This document shows positions 55,240 to 62,690 of a stretch of 64,000 nucleotides of DNA, piece by piece. Both the position numbers and the translations under genes were made by a program. The stretch spans positions 1 to 64,000 of the forward strand of contig NZ_JAJFAY010000002.1 in NCBI RefSeq assembly GCF_021083305.1, written 5' to 3'. The DNA comes from Haladaptatus sp. DYF46. Lineage in GTDB: Archaea > Halobacteriota > Halobacteria > Halobacteriales > Haladaptataceae. The notes under the pieces were generated by a model, which saw nothing but the letters and a program-made list of their open reading frames with translations, searched no databases and was not told the origin of the DNA. Each line of letters begins with the position of its first letter. The stretch's first letter is position 1.

Positions 55240-56379
55240 ATGGAATTCGAACTGACAGAGACCCAACGGTCGCTTCGAGACGATGTTCGGGAGTTTGCAG
55301 AAACCGAAATTCGACCCGAAGTGAAACGGTTAGATCAGCAAGGCGAGTATCCCAGCCAAATTCTTGACGAACTCGGTAATCGTCGCCTCGCGGGATTGAC
55401 GCTGCCTGAAGAATACAACGGACGTGGTGAAGGCCTCGTCGAACTCGCGCTGATGATCGAAGAACTTTCAGCTGCGTGTATGTCCGTAGCGAGTGCCCTT
55501 GGACTGCATATCGGCGTCGCGGCAGTCATCGAGCGCTTCGGCTCCGAGGAGCAACGTGACGCATTCCTTCCCGAGATGGCGACGTTTGAGACAGTCGGTG
55601 TGCTCGGGCAAAGCGAAGCCAACGCCGGGAGCAACAAATTGGAGATGGAAACAGCGGCCGAACGGCAGGGGGACGGATGGGTACTCAACGGTCACAAACA
55701 ATGGGTAACGAACTTCTATGACGCGGATTACGTCCTCACGTACGCGAAGACCGGCCCCGATGAGGCCGCACCGCACAACATTAGCGCGTTTCTCGTGCCA
55801 ACCGAAGAGTTCGATAGAGAGAACGACTGGGATACATTAGGCGCGAACAGCGTTAAATCGCCGCGCGTTTCCCTTTCAGACGTCCATGTTCCTGCTGATC
55901 GCCTCGTTGGCGAGAAAGGAGAGGGATACACCGAACGTGGTGAAATCCACACCGGTGTAAACGTCCCTGCCCGTGGTGTTGGTATCGCTCGTGCTGCGCT
56001 CGAAGACACAGTTTCGTACACGAGTTCAAGAGAGCAATACAGCCAGCATATCAGTGACTTCCAGGGCGTACGATGGGAGATCGGCGAGATGGCAGAACGT
56101 GTCGACACAGCTCGATTGCTCACACTTCGAGCAGCTGACTGCGCTGATCGGGGCCACGATGTAACACGCGAGTTTGCCATGGCGAAGATCAACGCAACGC
56201 AGGCCGCAGTCGACAATGCGAACAGAGCGGTTCAACTCCATGGCGGTCTCGGATACACTACCGGATATCACGTTGAACGCTACCTTCGTGATGCGAAACT
56301 CCTGACGATAGCTGGCGGTCCAAATGAGGGTCACAAAGACACGCTTGCAAAAGCTGTGATCGAGCGGGACGGAGAGTGA
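55240..56379 (+). CDS. Acyl-CoA dehydrogenase
   Basis: A 379-residue FAD enzyme beginning MEFELTETQRSLRDDVREFA. Signatures are VGVLGQSEANAGSNKLEMET, GWVLNGHKQWVTNFYDADYV, SREQYSQHISDFQGVRWEIG and VQLHGGLGYTTGYHVERYLR. The catalytic base is probably Glu in AGGPNEGHKDTLAK. A GTTTAATGG element about 30 nt upstream supports 55240 rather than 55195. It is followed after 6 bp by a decayed tautomerase gene, a former partner in catabolism of a CoA-linked compound (inferred). Confidence 0.92.
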   Translation: MEFELTETQRSLRDDVREFAETEIRPEVKRLDQQGEYPSQILDELGNRRLAGLTLPEEYNGRGEGLVELALMIEELSAACMSVASALGLHIGVAAVIERFGSEEQRDAFLPEMATFETVGVLGQSEANAGSNKLEMETAAERQGDGWVLNGHKQWVTNFYDADYVLTYAKTGPDEAAPHNISAFLVPTEEFDRENDWDTLGANSVKSPRVSLSDVHVPADRLVGEKGEGYTERGEIHTGVNVPARGVGIARAALEDTVSYTSSREQYSQHISDFQGVRWEIGEMAERVDTARLLTLRAADCADRGHDVTREFAMAKINATQAAVDNANRAVQLHGGLGYTTGYHVERYLRDAKLLTIAGGPNEGHKDTLAKAVIERDGE

Positions 56380-56385
56380 TTCCGT

Positions 56386-56665
56386 ATGCCGTTAGTTACA
56401 ATTTCAGTGCTGGCGGGCAAGTCCGACGAGTATCGAAATACAGTCGCTGATGCGGCCAACACGGCTGTGCTCGATACGCTTGACTTCCCACCAGGTGACC
56501 GCTATCAACTTATTCAAGAACTCCCTTCGCAGGATTTCGAGTTACATGATCGAGACGGGGATCTCCCCAGAAAATGTGATGATCGTCATCACTGAGAATA
56601 GTGAAGAGGACTGGTCTTTCCGAGATGGTGTGGCCCAGTTTATAGCTGATAGCGAATCAGATTGA
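56386..56665 (+). pseudogene. Tautomerase-family gene with internal deletion and frame change
   Basis: The first frame begins MPLVTISVLAGKSDEYRNTV and continues to DRYQLIQELPSQDFELH, the N-terminal half of a tautomerase_2-type enzyme with catalytic Pro2. Downstream, a different frame gives ETGISPENVMIVITENSEED followed by WSFRDGVAQF, the family C-terminus. The middle part expected in such proteins (roughly 40 residues) is missing and the frame changes near 56540-56555. It is therefore a broken gene left beside the acyl-CoA dehydrogenase. Confidence 0.7.
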
Positions 56666-56697
56666 GAGCAAAATGTACCCTCTATAACTAACATACA

Positions 56698-56714
56698 GCC
56701 GGATTCCTTCCGGC
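56698..56714. terminator. Small hairpin after the tautomerase remnant
   Basis: GCCGGA, loop TTCCT, TCCGGC form a perfect 6-bp stem. No T-run follows, so the terminator role is uncertain. Confidence 0.3.
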
Positions 56715-56779
56715 GAACGTCCGAAGCAGAAGTGAACCAACCTCGGTACCCTCAATGAAATCTGTGGGTACAGTTACCG

Positions 56780-57109
56780 TCATCGAAGATACGTCTCAAG
56801 CGAATCAACGACGTGATCGACGAAGTCCTTCGTGACTCGGCCCTGCCACGCAACCAAATCTTCGATACGAGGGGAGTGGACTGCCCATGGAGAGACGAAC
56901 GATTCGTACGGTACACCACCTGTTTTCCAGCTAGCAGACTCTAGGGGAATCGAATCACCGTACTCTTTCGTCGAGAGAGCGACAGCCACGTACTGCTCGT
57001 CGCCGAACGGATGCGATTCGTTGTTGACGATGAGCCACGGTCGTTGGCTATCGTCGCCCAGTTTGAACGGGTCCGAACTTCGAACCACATCGCCACGTTC
57101 CGGTTGCAT
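56780..57109 (-). CDS. PemK/MazF-like toxin
   Basis: A 109-residue protein with the PemK/MazF fold pattern: MQPERGDVVRSSDPFK (conserved R-G-D-V), SQRPWLIVNNESHPFGDEQY, VAVALSTKEYG and WAVHSPRIEDLVAWQGRVTK. Family members are sequence-specific mRNA endoribonucleases or gyrase inhibitors. The gene starts directly after the stop of an HTH-domain gene, with no base between, so the two are cotranscribed as a likely toxin-antitoxin module. Confidence 0.78.
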   Translation of the reverse strand: MQPERGDVVRSSDPFKLGDDSQRPWLIVNNESHPFGDEQYVAVALSTKEYGDSIPLESASWKTGGVPYESFVSPWAVHSPRIEDLVAWQGRVTKDFVDHVVDSLETYLR

Positions 57110-57472
57110 CTAGTCGTCTCGCTCGCTTGGATGCGGTTCGTCCGGAGCGACTGCGTCCCACTCGTCGGGTTCGATCGCTCCGTCGTCTTGATCGAGCCGT
57201 TCCGTTATCGTGTGGAGGGCATATGCGTCTGCAACCCGATCGAGATCGTTCGTTATCGCCCAGTACTCCCCTCTGTGTCGGACGAGTTCGCGCTGTTTCA
57301 ACCGCGAGAGGGCAGTCCCAACTGTGTTCGGATCCGCGTCGATACTGGTAGCGATTTCAGACCGAGTGAACGCTTTGTCCCGGTTTGTGTATAGATAGGC
57401 AAGTACCTGTTCGGGCACGCTCGGGCCATTTGGGAGGTTTCCAGCTTCGAACTCCTCGATACGAACGGGCAT
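57110..57472 (-). CDS. Winged-helix HTH protein, probable antitoxin partner
   Basis: A 120-residue protein starting MPVRIEEFEAGNLPNGPSVP. Residues about 24-70 form a winged helix (VLAYLYTNRDKAFTRSEIAT, DPNTVGTALSRLKQRELVRH). The acidic tail (DDGAIEPDEWDAVAPDEPHP) could neutralise the toxin. It overlaps no other gene but is directly adjacent to the PemK/MazF-like ORF. A MarR-like HTH in the antitoxin position is typical for haloarchaeal PemK-type pairs; function inferred. Confidence 0.75.
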   Translation of the reverse strand: MPVRIEEFEAGNLPNGPSVPEQVLAYLYTNRDKAFTRSEIATSIDADPNTVGTALSRLKQRELVRHRGEYWAITNDLDRVADAYALHTITERLDQDDGAIEPDEWDAVAPDEPHPSERDD

Positions 57473-57598
57473 GCGCTGTACTTGGTGTGCCGACGTAATC
57501 AATGTACGGGCGTGCTGAAGCTGTGATCCAGTGGAGGGTCACTACCAACAGATACTCTCAATCAGTTGGCTGAAAATGGTAGAGGTTATCCATCGCTC

Positions 57599-57828
57599 GG
57601 CACTGTCTAGTTAAGAGATTCCGTTGTAAAGTGGCGTTTCAACGTCTCTACCATGAGTAGCTAACGAATCTCTTCGTCTCATCATGACTAGGTTTTCGGT
57701 GAAGCAATCGAATTCAGTCTTCTCACAGTGCAGTCGATCTAAATCTCAAAAATTAGTACGTATGACTAGTGCATAAATCCCCGCCAATTGTACCGCTGCC
57801 ACTTGGTTTTCCTTATCTAGACAGTGCC
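57599..57828. mobile_element. 230-bp MITE with 17-bp terminal inverted repeats
   Basis: The left end GGCACTGTCTAGTTAAG (57599-57615) and the right end CTTATCTAGACAGTGCC (57812-57828) are inverted repeats with one mismatch in 17. The left repeat is identical to the end of the insertion sequence at 111-127. The inside has no ORF of note and is AT-rich. A 3-bp CTC flanks both sides, which may be a target duplication or chance. It would be mobilised in trans by that transposase. Confidence 0.75.
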
Positions 57829-58290
57829 CTCTCTGAAATTTGGTCGTTTTAGCGGATTGACTTCCTGTGGGCAGTATAAGCGGCAGTGGAAATAGCCACC
57901 ATCACCCTCTCAGAGAAGCATATTTCGTCCGTTCGCACCACTCACCACTATGGGATGTGAACCGCTCGGGCAACGAGTTCCACCTCGGTGACTTTGATAC
58001 AGGACCCTTCCACGTTGTGTGGGTCGTTCGAGGCGGTCGGCAGTGGATAGAAATATCGGTCATTCGATGGACGCGGATAGTCGTGTGGATGGACATCCGT
58101 GGTTTCGACCTGCCGAATCGGTGGCATAGATGGTTGAACTAAGCAGAGAGCCAAACCAGTTGCTTCGTTCCATACTGGTGGATTTCAATGAAGATCGGTC
58201 ATATTTATTGTAACCACCAGTTACCGACTCAATTGTTACGATCAGGGAGTGTATAACGAAATATAGAACTGTATTTGATGCGGATGTAAC
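57829..58290. other. Region without a convincing gene
   Basis: Short open frames on both strands (for example 57867-58142 plus and 57902-58096 minus) show no family features and have an even mix of rare and common codons. It holds one copy of the ATAAGCGGCAGTGG repeat (57876-57889) and AT-rich DNA near 58200-58280 that could be the promoter for the 58291 gene. Confidence 0.5.
57876..57889 (+). repeat. Short island repeat ATAAGCGGCAGTGG, copy 2
   Basis: Identical to copy 1 at 54256. Just upstream, AGCGGATTGACT (57851-57862) resembles AGTGGATTGACT, which directly follows copy 3 at 62269-62280, so a longer mosaic repeat is likely. Confidence 0.6.
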
Positions 58291-58515
58291 ATGCAAAAAA
58301 GACTTGGCGACCAAAACAAGTTTGATCGAAGAGGAATCGGGGAAGCCGAGCTCGCTACCGGCGTCATGGCCGATTCTTTCGACACATGGTGTGTAGACTC
58401 AAGTGACATGGGATACACGAACAGGGAGAACGTCTCTCTTGAGTCCTATGTCAACGCATCATCAGCCAGTATTAAATCGAGTTCACAGAAGTCCTCATCG
58501 GAGGTCGCGGTATGA
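58291..58515 (+). CDS. Small protein coupled to the DUF3494 gene
   Basis: A 74-residue ORF, MQKRLGDQNKFDRRGIGEAE to a Ser-rich tail (NASSASIKSSSQKSSSEVAV). No known family, signal or membrane segment was seen. Its stop overlaps the ATG of the DUF3494 protein by 4 bp (ATGA), a sign of translational coupling, and an AT-rich promoter-like stretch lies upstream. It may be a real leader or partner gene; confidence is moderate because of its short length. Confidence 0.45.
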   Translation: MQKRLGDQNKFDRRGIGEAELATGVMADSFDTWCVDSSDMGYTNRENVSLESYVNASSASIKSSSQKSSSEVAV

Positions 58516-59894
58516 CATCAGACCGATTTGACAGGAGGGCCTACCTAGGGATGTTAGCAGCAGGTGGGCTTGCTGCTTTAGGAGTAGATCGGGGTATAGA
58601 CAGTATCCAAGCCCAAACCACAGATCCTGGGGTAGTCGATCTTGGAGCGGCCGGTGAGTATACGATTCTAGCAAAATCGGGAATCTCTACCGTTCCGGAT
58701 TCCGATGTGACCGGGAATATTGGAGTGAGTCCAGCCTCGTCGACTGCCATAACTGGCTTTTCATTGACGTTGGACTCATCGGGCGAATTCGCGACATCGA
58801 ATCAAGTGAGTGGACAAGTATATGCGGCCGATTATGCGGAACCGACTCCGTCCAACCTGACCACGGCCGTGAACGATATGGAATCCGCATACACCGAAGT
58901 CGCTGGACGCGGACCTCCGGACTTTAACGAGTTGAACGGCGGAAATATCGGAGGTTTGGTACTTCCCCCGGGGATCTACCACTGGAGCACAGACGTGTCG
59001 ATAAGTGAGGATATAACGCTCGTGGGAGGCCCGGATGATACCTGGGTCTTCCAGATAGATGGCAACCTTACCACGGCTAGCGGGACGAATGTCATCTTGA
59101 GTGGCGGCGTCCAAGTCAATAACATCGTCTGGCAGGTTGCTGGCGGTGCCGGTGTGGAGCTCGGAACGGACTCACAATTTGCGGGAATTGTGATGACTCA
59201 AACGAAAATAGATGTGCTTACCAATGCGTTAGTGAACGGCTGCCTGTACGCACAGACTGCTGTCAATCTCCAGATGGCAACAGTCACAGGTTGTGAATCT
59301 AACGAGCCAACCACAACCACGACCACGGACACCACCACCACGGACACCACCACGACCACAGACACCACCACCACCCCGACAACAACCACGGACACGACAA
59401 CGACCACGGACACCACCACCACCCCGACAACAACCACGGACACGACAACAACCACGGACACCACCACCACCACGGACACCACCACCACCCCGACCACGAC
59501 CACGGACACCACCACAACCACGGACACCACCACCACCCCGACAACAACCACGGACACCACCACAACTACGGACACCACCACCACACCGACCACCACCACG
59601 GACACACCGACCACCACCACGGACACACCGACCACCACCACTAAAAAGCATCACAAGCACCGCAAAAAGCACCGGAAGCACCGTAAAAAGCACCGGAAGC
59701 ACCGTAAAAGGCACCGGAAGCACCGGAAGCACCGGAAGCACCGCAAAAAGCACCGGAAAGACTGCAAAAAGCATCGGAAGCACCGCAAAAAGCACCAGAA
59801 GAAACACGGAAAAAAGCATCGGAAAGACTGCAAAAAGAAAGACCGGAAGAAAAAGCGACCCGACGACAACTGTGAGGACAACAACACTAAATAG
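58512..59894 (+). CDS. Secreted DUF3494 (ice-binding-type) protein with Thr-rich linker and basic tail
   Basis: A 460-residue protein. A Tat-like signal (FDRRAYLGMLAAGGLAALGV) is followed by a DUF3494 beta-solenoid domain, about residues 38-258: DLGAAGEYTILAKSGISTVP, VTGNIGVSPASSTAITGF, GGLVLPPGIYHW, VWQVAGGAGVELG. Residues 264-376 consist of TTTDTT-type repeats, a probable O-glycosylated stalk. From residue 377 to the end the protein is built of KHRK and HRKH repeats with three Cys (two in KDCKK), giving a very basic tail quite unlike the acidic proteome. DUF3494 proteins bind ice in cold-adapted microbes, but many act as adhesins. No sortase or PGF-type anchor is seen. Confidence 0.85.
   Translation: MTSDRFDRRAYLGMLAAGGLAALGVDRGIDSIQAQTTDPGVVDLGAAGEYTILAKSGISTVPDSDVTGNIGVSPASSTAITGFSLTLDSSGEFATSNQVSGQVYAADYAEPTPSNLTTAVNDMESAYTEVAGRGPPDFNELNGGNIGGLVLPPGIYHWSTDVSISEDITLVGGPDDTWVFQIDGNLTTASGTNVILSGGVQVNNIVWQVAGGAGVELGTDSQFAGIVMTQTKIDVLTNALVNGCLYAQTAVNLQMATVTGCESNEPTTTTTTDTTTTDTTTTTDTTTTPTTTTDTTTTTDTTTTPTTTTDTTTTTDTTTTTDTTTTPTTTTDTTTTTDTTTTPTTTTDTTTTTDTTTTPTTTTDTPTTTTDTPTTTTKKHHKHRKKHRKHRKKHRKHRKRHRKHRKHRKHRKKHRKDCKKHRKHRKKHQKKHGKKHRKDCKKKDRKKKRPDDNCEDNNTK
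59306..59640 (+). repeat. Tandem DNA repeats coding for the Thr/Asp/Pro linker
   Basis: ACC/ACA/ACG triplets with GAC and CCG are arranged in blocks such as ACAACCACGGACACC, repeated about 15 times with small changes. Such repeats can expand or contract by slippage or recombination. They lie within the 58512 gene. Confidence 0.8.
59641..59850 (+). repeat. Tandem DNA repeats coding for the Lys/His/Arg tail
   Basis: Units based on AAGCACCGGAAGCACCG and AAAAAGCACCGG are repeated with a 12-, 15- or 24-bp spacing. They encode KHRKHRK arrays. They differ fully from the linker repeats in composition and begin immediately after them. Confidence 0.8.
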
Positions 59895-60158
59895 CTAATC
59901 GGTGAAGGGTTCAATAGAATTTTTCACACTGTGCTGTTGGTACTCCCCGGATTATCTCCGCGTTCATCGATCTAGTGCTTTTCTCAACCGAGAACTGCTC
60001 AGCGAGACGTTGGAGACCGCGAATTGTGCATGGAGCGCGTGTTCGGATGCAGTGATCCGCCGTCTTTTCCTGCTGATTATTCCACTGTCGTCGTGCCGCG
60101 CGGCGTGGCATGATGCATACAATGGGACTAGTGAATGTTATTGCCAAAACCTGTATGA

Positions 60159-60392
60159 GTGGTCATCAATCGAACGAGTACCGCTGTCGTCGAAACCGTT
60201 GCCCAGGCAGCACACTGCGACCAGCAGGAGCTCAGTCCACTCAATGAGTGGATTGATCCTGACGCCTTCGATGCGATGATTGCACCCCCACTGGCACGGA
60301 ACACCGATACGACCGCGTCGATCTCCTTCACCTACACTGACTACTCCGTCACTGTCCACAGCACTGGCTCCGTTCACGTTGCTCCCGCCTAA
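60159..60392 (+). CDS. HalOD1 output-domain protein (second copy)
   Basis: A 77-residue protein starting at GTG 60159; an in-frame stop just upstream rules out a longer form. It matches the stand-alone HalOD1 pattern seen at 25523: STAVVETVAQAAHCDQQELS, PLNEWIDPDAFDAMI and a final hairpin SVTVHSTGSVHV. Divergence from the first copy is large, and base use is more AT-rich. Function is predicted to be signalling output. Confidence 0.7.
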   Translation: MVINRTSTAVVETVAQAAHCDQQELSPLNEWIDPDAFDAMIAPPLARNTDTTASISFTYTDYSVTVHSTGSVHVAPA

Positions 60393-60419
60393 GAACCCCT
60401 GCTGCTAGTGCACCGAAAA

Positions 60420-61256
60420 CTAATCCTCCGCAGTCGTATCGGGGTCTTGTCGCGGTGGTAGTCCCGTCGCCATCAGTCGTCGGGCGATCACCACAATCCC
60501 ATTGTCGAACCCCCGCCCAAACACCGCCTTTTCCGTCTCAACCCCACCAGTGTCCGTCTCATGCACCGAACTCACGAGAATCGTGTTCTTGTCGATCAAT
60601 AGTAGCCGACTGATCGTCGTATCGTCGGTTGCCTCAAGCGGTGAACTGTGCAACCACTCTAACCCGGAGACGAACACTTCTGCATCGGGCAGTGCCTCTG
60701 CAATTTGCTTGCGGAGTTCCTCGGTTTGGGTGCCAACCAGCACATCAAGACCCGTATCGAGCGCCTCTTGGAGCTGTTCAAGTAACCCGTCAGTAATAAC
60801 CTCGTCCCGCCCGACGATGAGCACGATCTCTCTCCCGGCGGCATCGATGAGTTGTTGAGTCCGATTCGAAATCGCAGTGGTCCCTGAGAGTGCCCAGACT
60901 TCGTGCGTGATTTCCTCATCCCCATCCGGAATCGCGGGTTCAATATTGTCTATCGCCTCGATGAGTGTGTCCGTCCGTGATTCATACTCCTGACGCAACG
61001 TCTCTGCGGCTTCCTCGATCGGTACGGCGCGAAATTGTTGAGGATTCGAATGCTGGATCTCGACGAGGCCCTTGGTTTCTAACACGCGAATTGCATCATA
61101 CACGCGTGTTCGCGGAACCTCGGAGGTCTCGTTGATTTCTTTAGCTGTCCCCTTTGGCAGGCGTGCTAAGGCGACAAAGCAGCGTGCTTCGTACTCCTTT
61201 AACCCGAGTTGTTGGAGCAGTTCGATCGATCGTTGTTGATTAGATAGCTCGTTCAT
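60420..61256 (-). CDS. TrmB-family transcriptional regulator
   Basis: This 278-residue protein has an N-terminal TrmB winged helix (LLQQLGLKEYEARCFVALAR, TAKEINETSEVPRTRVYDAI, VLETKGLVEIQ), a short coiled-coil region, and a C-terminal effector domain related to phospholipase-D folds (VWALSGTTAISNRTQQLIDA, EIVLIVGRDEVITDGLLEQL). TrmB proteins often sense sugars or stress. The start MNELSNQQRS at 61256 is chosen as typical. It is convergent with the HalOD1 gene. Confidence 0.88.
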   Translation of the reverse strand: MNELSNQQRSIELLQQLGLKEYEARCFVALARLPKGTAKEINETSEVPRTRVYDAIRVLETKGLVEIQHSNPQQFRAVPIEEAAETLRQEYESRTDTLIEAIDNIEPAIPDGDEEITHEVWALSGTTAISNRTQQLIDAAGREIVLIVGRDEVITDGLLEQLQEALDTGLDVLVGTQTEELRKQIAEALPDAEVFVSGLEWLHSSPLEATDDTTISRLLLIDKNTILVSSVHETDTGGVETEKAVFGRGFDNGIVVIARRLMATGLPPRQDPDTTAED

Positions 61257-61729
61257 GGGTCCCAACCATCTGTTTGCTGATACCGGTGCTGGTCACACCG
61301 TTTTGTCGTCGCCTGTCGGTCAGCTGGTGTCTGGCCCAGCGAACGTGATCGACAGGTCGATTCACTATCAGTACATTTTATTTCTCCACACGTATCAAAG
61401 GCACTCATCCCCACACTGGCAGATTGCTCCTTCACCAGCCTGTATACCATTCACTCAGATAATCACAGGGGCACAATCATGAAAACGCAATTTATCGCAG
61501 TACGATTGCTGATTTCACACCACCAATCGAGGTCGGTTCGATGGAATCTGTAGTGAGAGATATAAATTTCTGCATCTACTAGATAGATACTTGATCAGTA
61601 ACTCACATAATCACAGTAGGGTTATACAGGGCTAGCGCGAAGGACAAAGTGGTACGGAGTTCGACTGGGTCCCAACCACTCGCCACTCCGTGCCCAGACT
61701 GCCACGTCTGTGGCAGTTTTCGAATGAAT
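61257..61729. other. Gene-free region
   Basis: No convincing ORF lies in these 473 bp. It includes a candidate 24-codon ORF at 61480-61554 (MKTQFIAVRLLI) without support, AT-rich promoter-like DNA for the TrmB gene, and the hairpin at 61698-61717. Confidence 0.5.
61698..61717 (+). terminator. Perfect hairpin followed by T-run
   Basis: ACTGCCAC, loop GTCT, GTGGCAGT form a perfect 8-bp stem, and TTTT ends at 61720. It looks like an intrinsic terminator for plus-strand transcription, yet no plus-strand gene is seen upstream. It could instead end an unseen small RNA or be element debris. Confidence 0.45.
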
Positions 61730-62044
61730 TTAATCGGGTGGCTCACCAGCGAAACCTCCACTGTGATTCTCCGCGAGTGTTGTAACAAGCGCCTCGATGT
61801 CGTCGAATTGTGATCCCTTTGTCACCTCTCCCGTCTCTTGATTCCAGTCGATGAGCCCGTGATCTTCTAGTCGGGGAAGGTGGCTATGGTGCATCGCAAT
61901 TGCGTGCTCCCGAACGCCGCCGTCTGCCTCCACTGGGTCTGAAGAGACAGTGGGGATATTGTATGGTGATTCCTCTGTGAGTGCAAGGAGGAGTCGCCGT
62001 CGATGTCCGTTCGAAAGTACTGAAAGCTGATCATCGAGCATCAT
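61730..62044 (-). CDS. ArsR-like winged-helix protein (DUF7344-type)
   Basis: A 104-residue protein with MMLDDQLSVLSNGHRRRLLL at the start, an HTH in which MHHSHLPRLEDHGLIDW is the wing region, and an acidic C-terminus. The fold and length match small haloarchaeal HTH proteins that often accompany mobile or stress loci. The start at 62044 is chosen at the double Met; the frame stays open upstream to 62170 without similarity. Targets unknown. Confidence 0.75.
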   Translation of the reverse strand: MMLDDQLSVLSNGHRRRLLLALTEESPYNIPTVSSDPVEADGGVREHAIAMHHSHLPRLEDHGLIDWNQETGEVTKGSQFDDIEALVTTLAENHSGGFAGEPPD

Positions 62045-62259
62045 GAGTTTCACCTCGTTAAGACAGTGCAGAGGATTAAACACCGCATATTTTACGAGTG
62101 AGTAGTTGTGTGAGTAACTGAGTGAATGCATTAGAACGGCTTTATCAGGAGAATTCACTCCATTTCTCACGCACTATTTACGCTCACCTATTGTACCCTT
62201 CAGTATGAGCCGACCATTGGATAACGTGGATCGGGGCATTCCTATTGAATATTTGGTGT

Positions 62260-62273
62260 ATAAGCGGTAGTGG
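62260..62273 (+). repeat. Short island repeat ATAAGCGGTAGTGG, copy 3
   Basis: One base differs from copies 1 and 2. It is followed by ATTGACTCC, similar to the ATTGACTTCC found before copy 2. It lies directly upstream of the small membrane-protein gene at 62297. Confidence 0.6.
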
Positions 62274-62296
62274 ATTGACTCCAGGTGATCTTTAGT

Positions 62297-62536
62297 ATGA
62301 TTCAATTCGTTTATGGAAATATGTCCAGTGTGATTCCCGACCGAGTGCGCAGAATGTATAATCCAGATATTCGTATAGTGACGATTATCTTAATAGGTGC
62401 TCTATACTATTTGATGGTTCTTCTCTCTAATCAGGATTTCACAAATCCATATTATAATATTGGGCAGATAGTGACTGTTTTCACTATCATATCTTCAGTA
62501 GCTACCATCGCTTACGAACGGAGAGCTCGCCTTTAG
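62297..62536 (+). CDS. Small two-helix membrane protein
   Basis: A 79-residue ORF with helices IVTIILIGALYYLMVLLS and IGQIVTVFTIISSVATIAY and a basic end (ERRARL). AT-rich codon use. The start at 62297 (MIQFVYGNMS) is favoured over the GTG at 62285. No family recognised. Confidence 0.5.
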   Translation: MIQFVYGNMSSVIPDRVRRMYNPDIRIVTIILIGALYYLMVLLSNQDFTNPYYNIGQIVTVFTIISSVATIAYERRARL

Positions 62537-62690
62537 GGAACATGGAGATCGACCAACGAATCGCCTGGGTACCGTCCGAGTAGGTGAGTTTGGCGTTCCT
62601 CATTGTTGCATTCGATGAGGGCCCCTCGACGATCGCCGGTTTCGGTGCATGCTTACCCTCCCTACGCGCGTTCCCCAGCGCCATATCTCG

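Noticed and set aside
57867..58142. 91-codon plus-strand ORF
   Set aside because: Trp/His-rich product with no family features, and a competing minus-strand frame; left as gene-free.
59198..59819. Minus-strand frames of Val- and Gly/Cys-rich repeats
   Set aside because: They are the complement of the Thr and Lys/His/Arg repeats of the DUF3494 gene; no start context or family.
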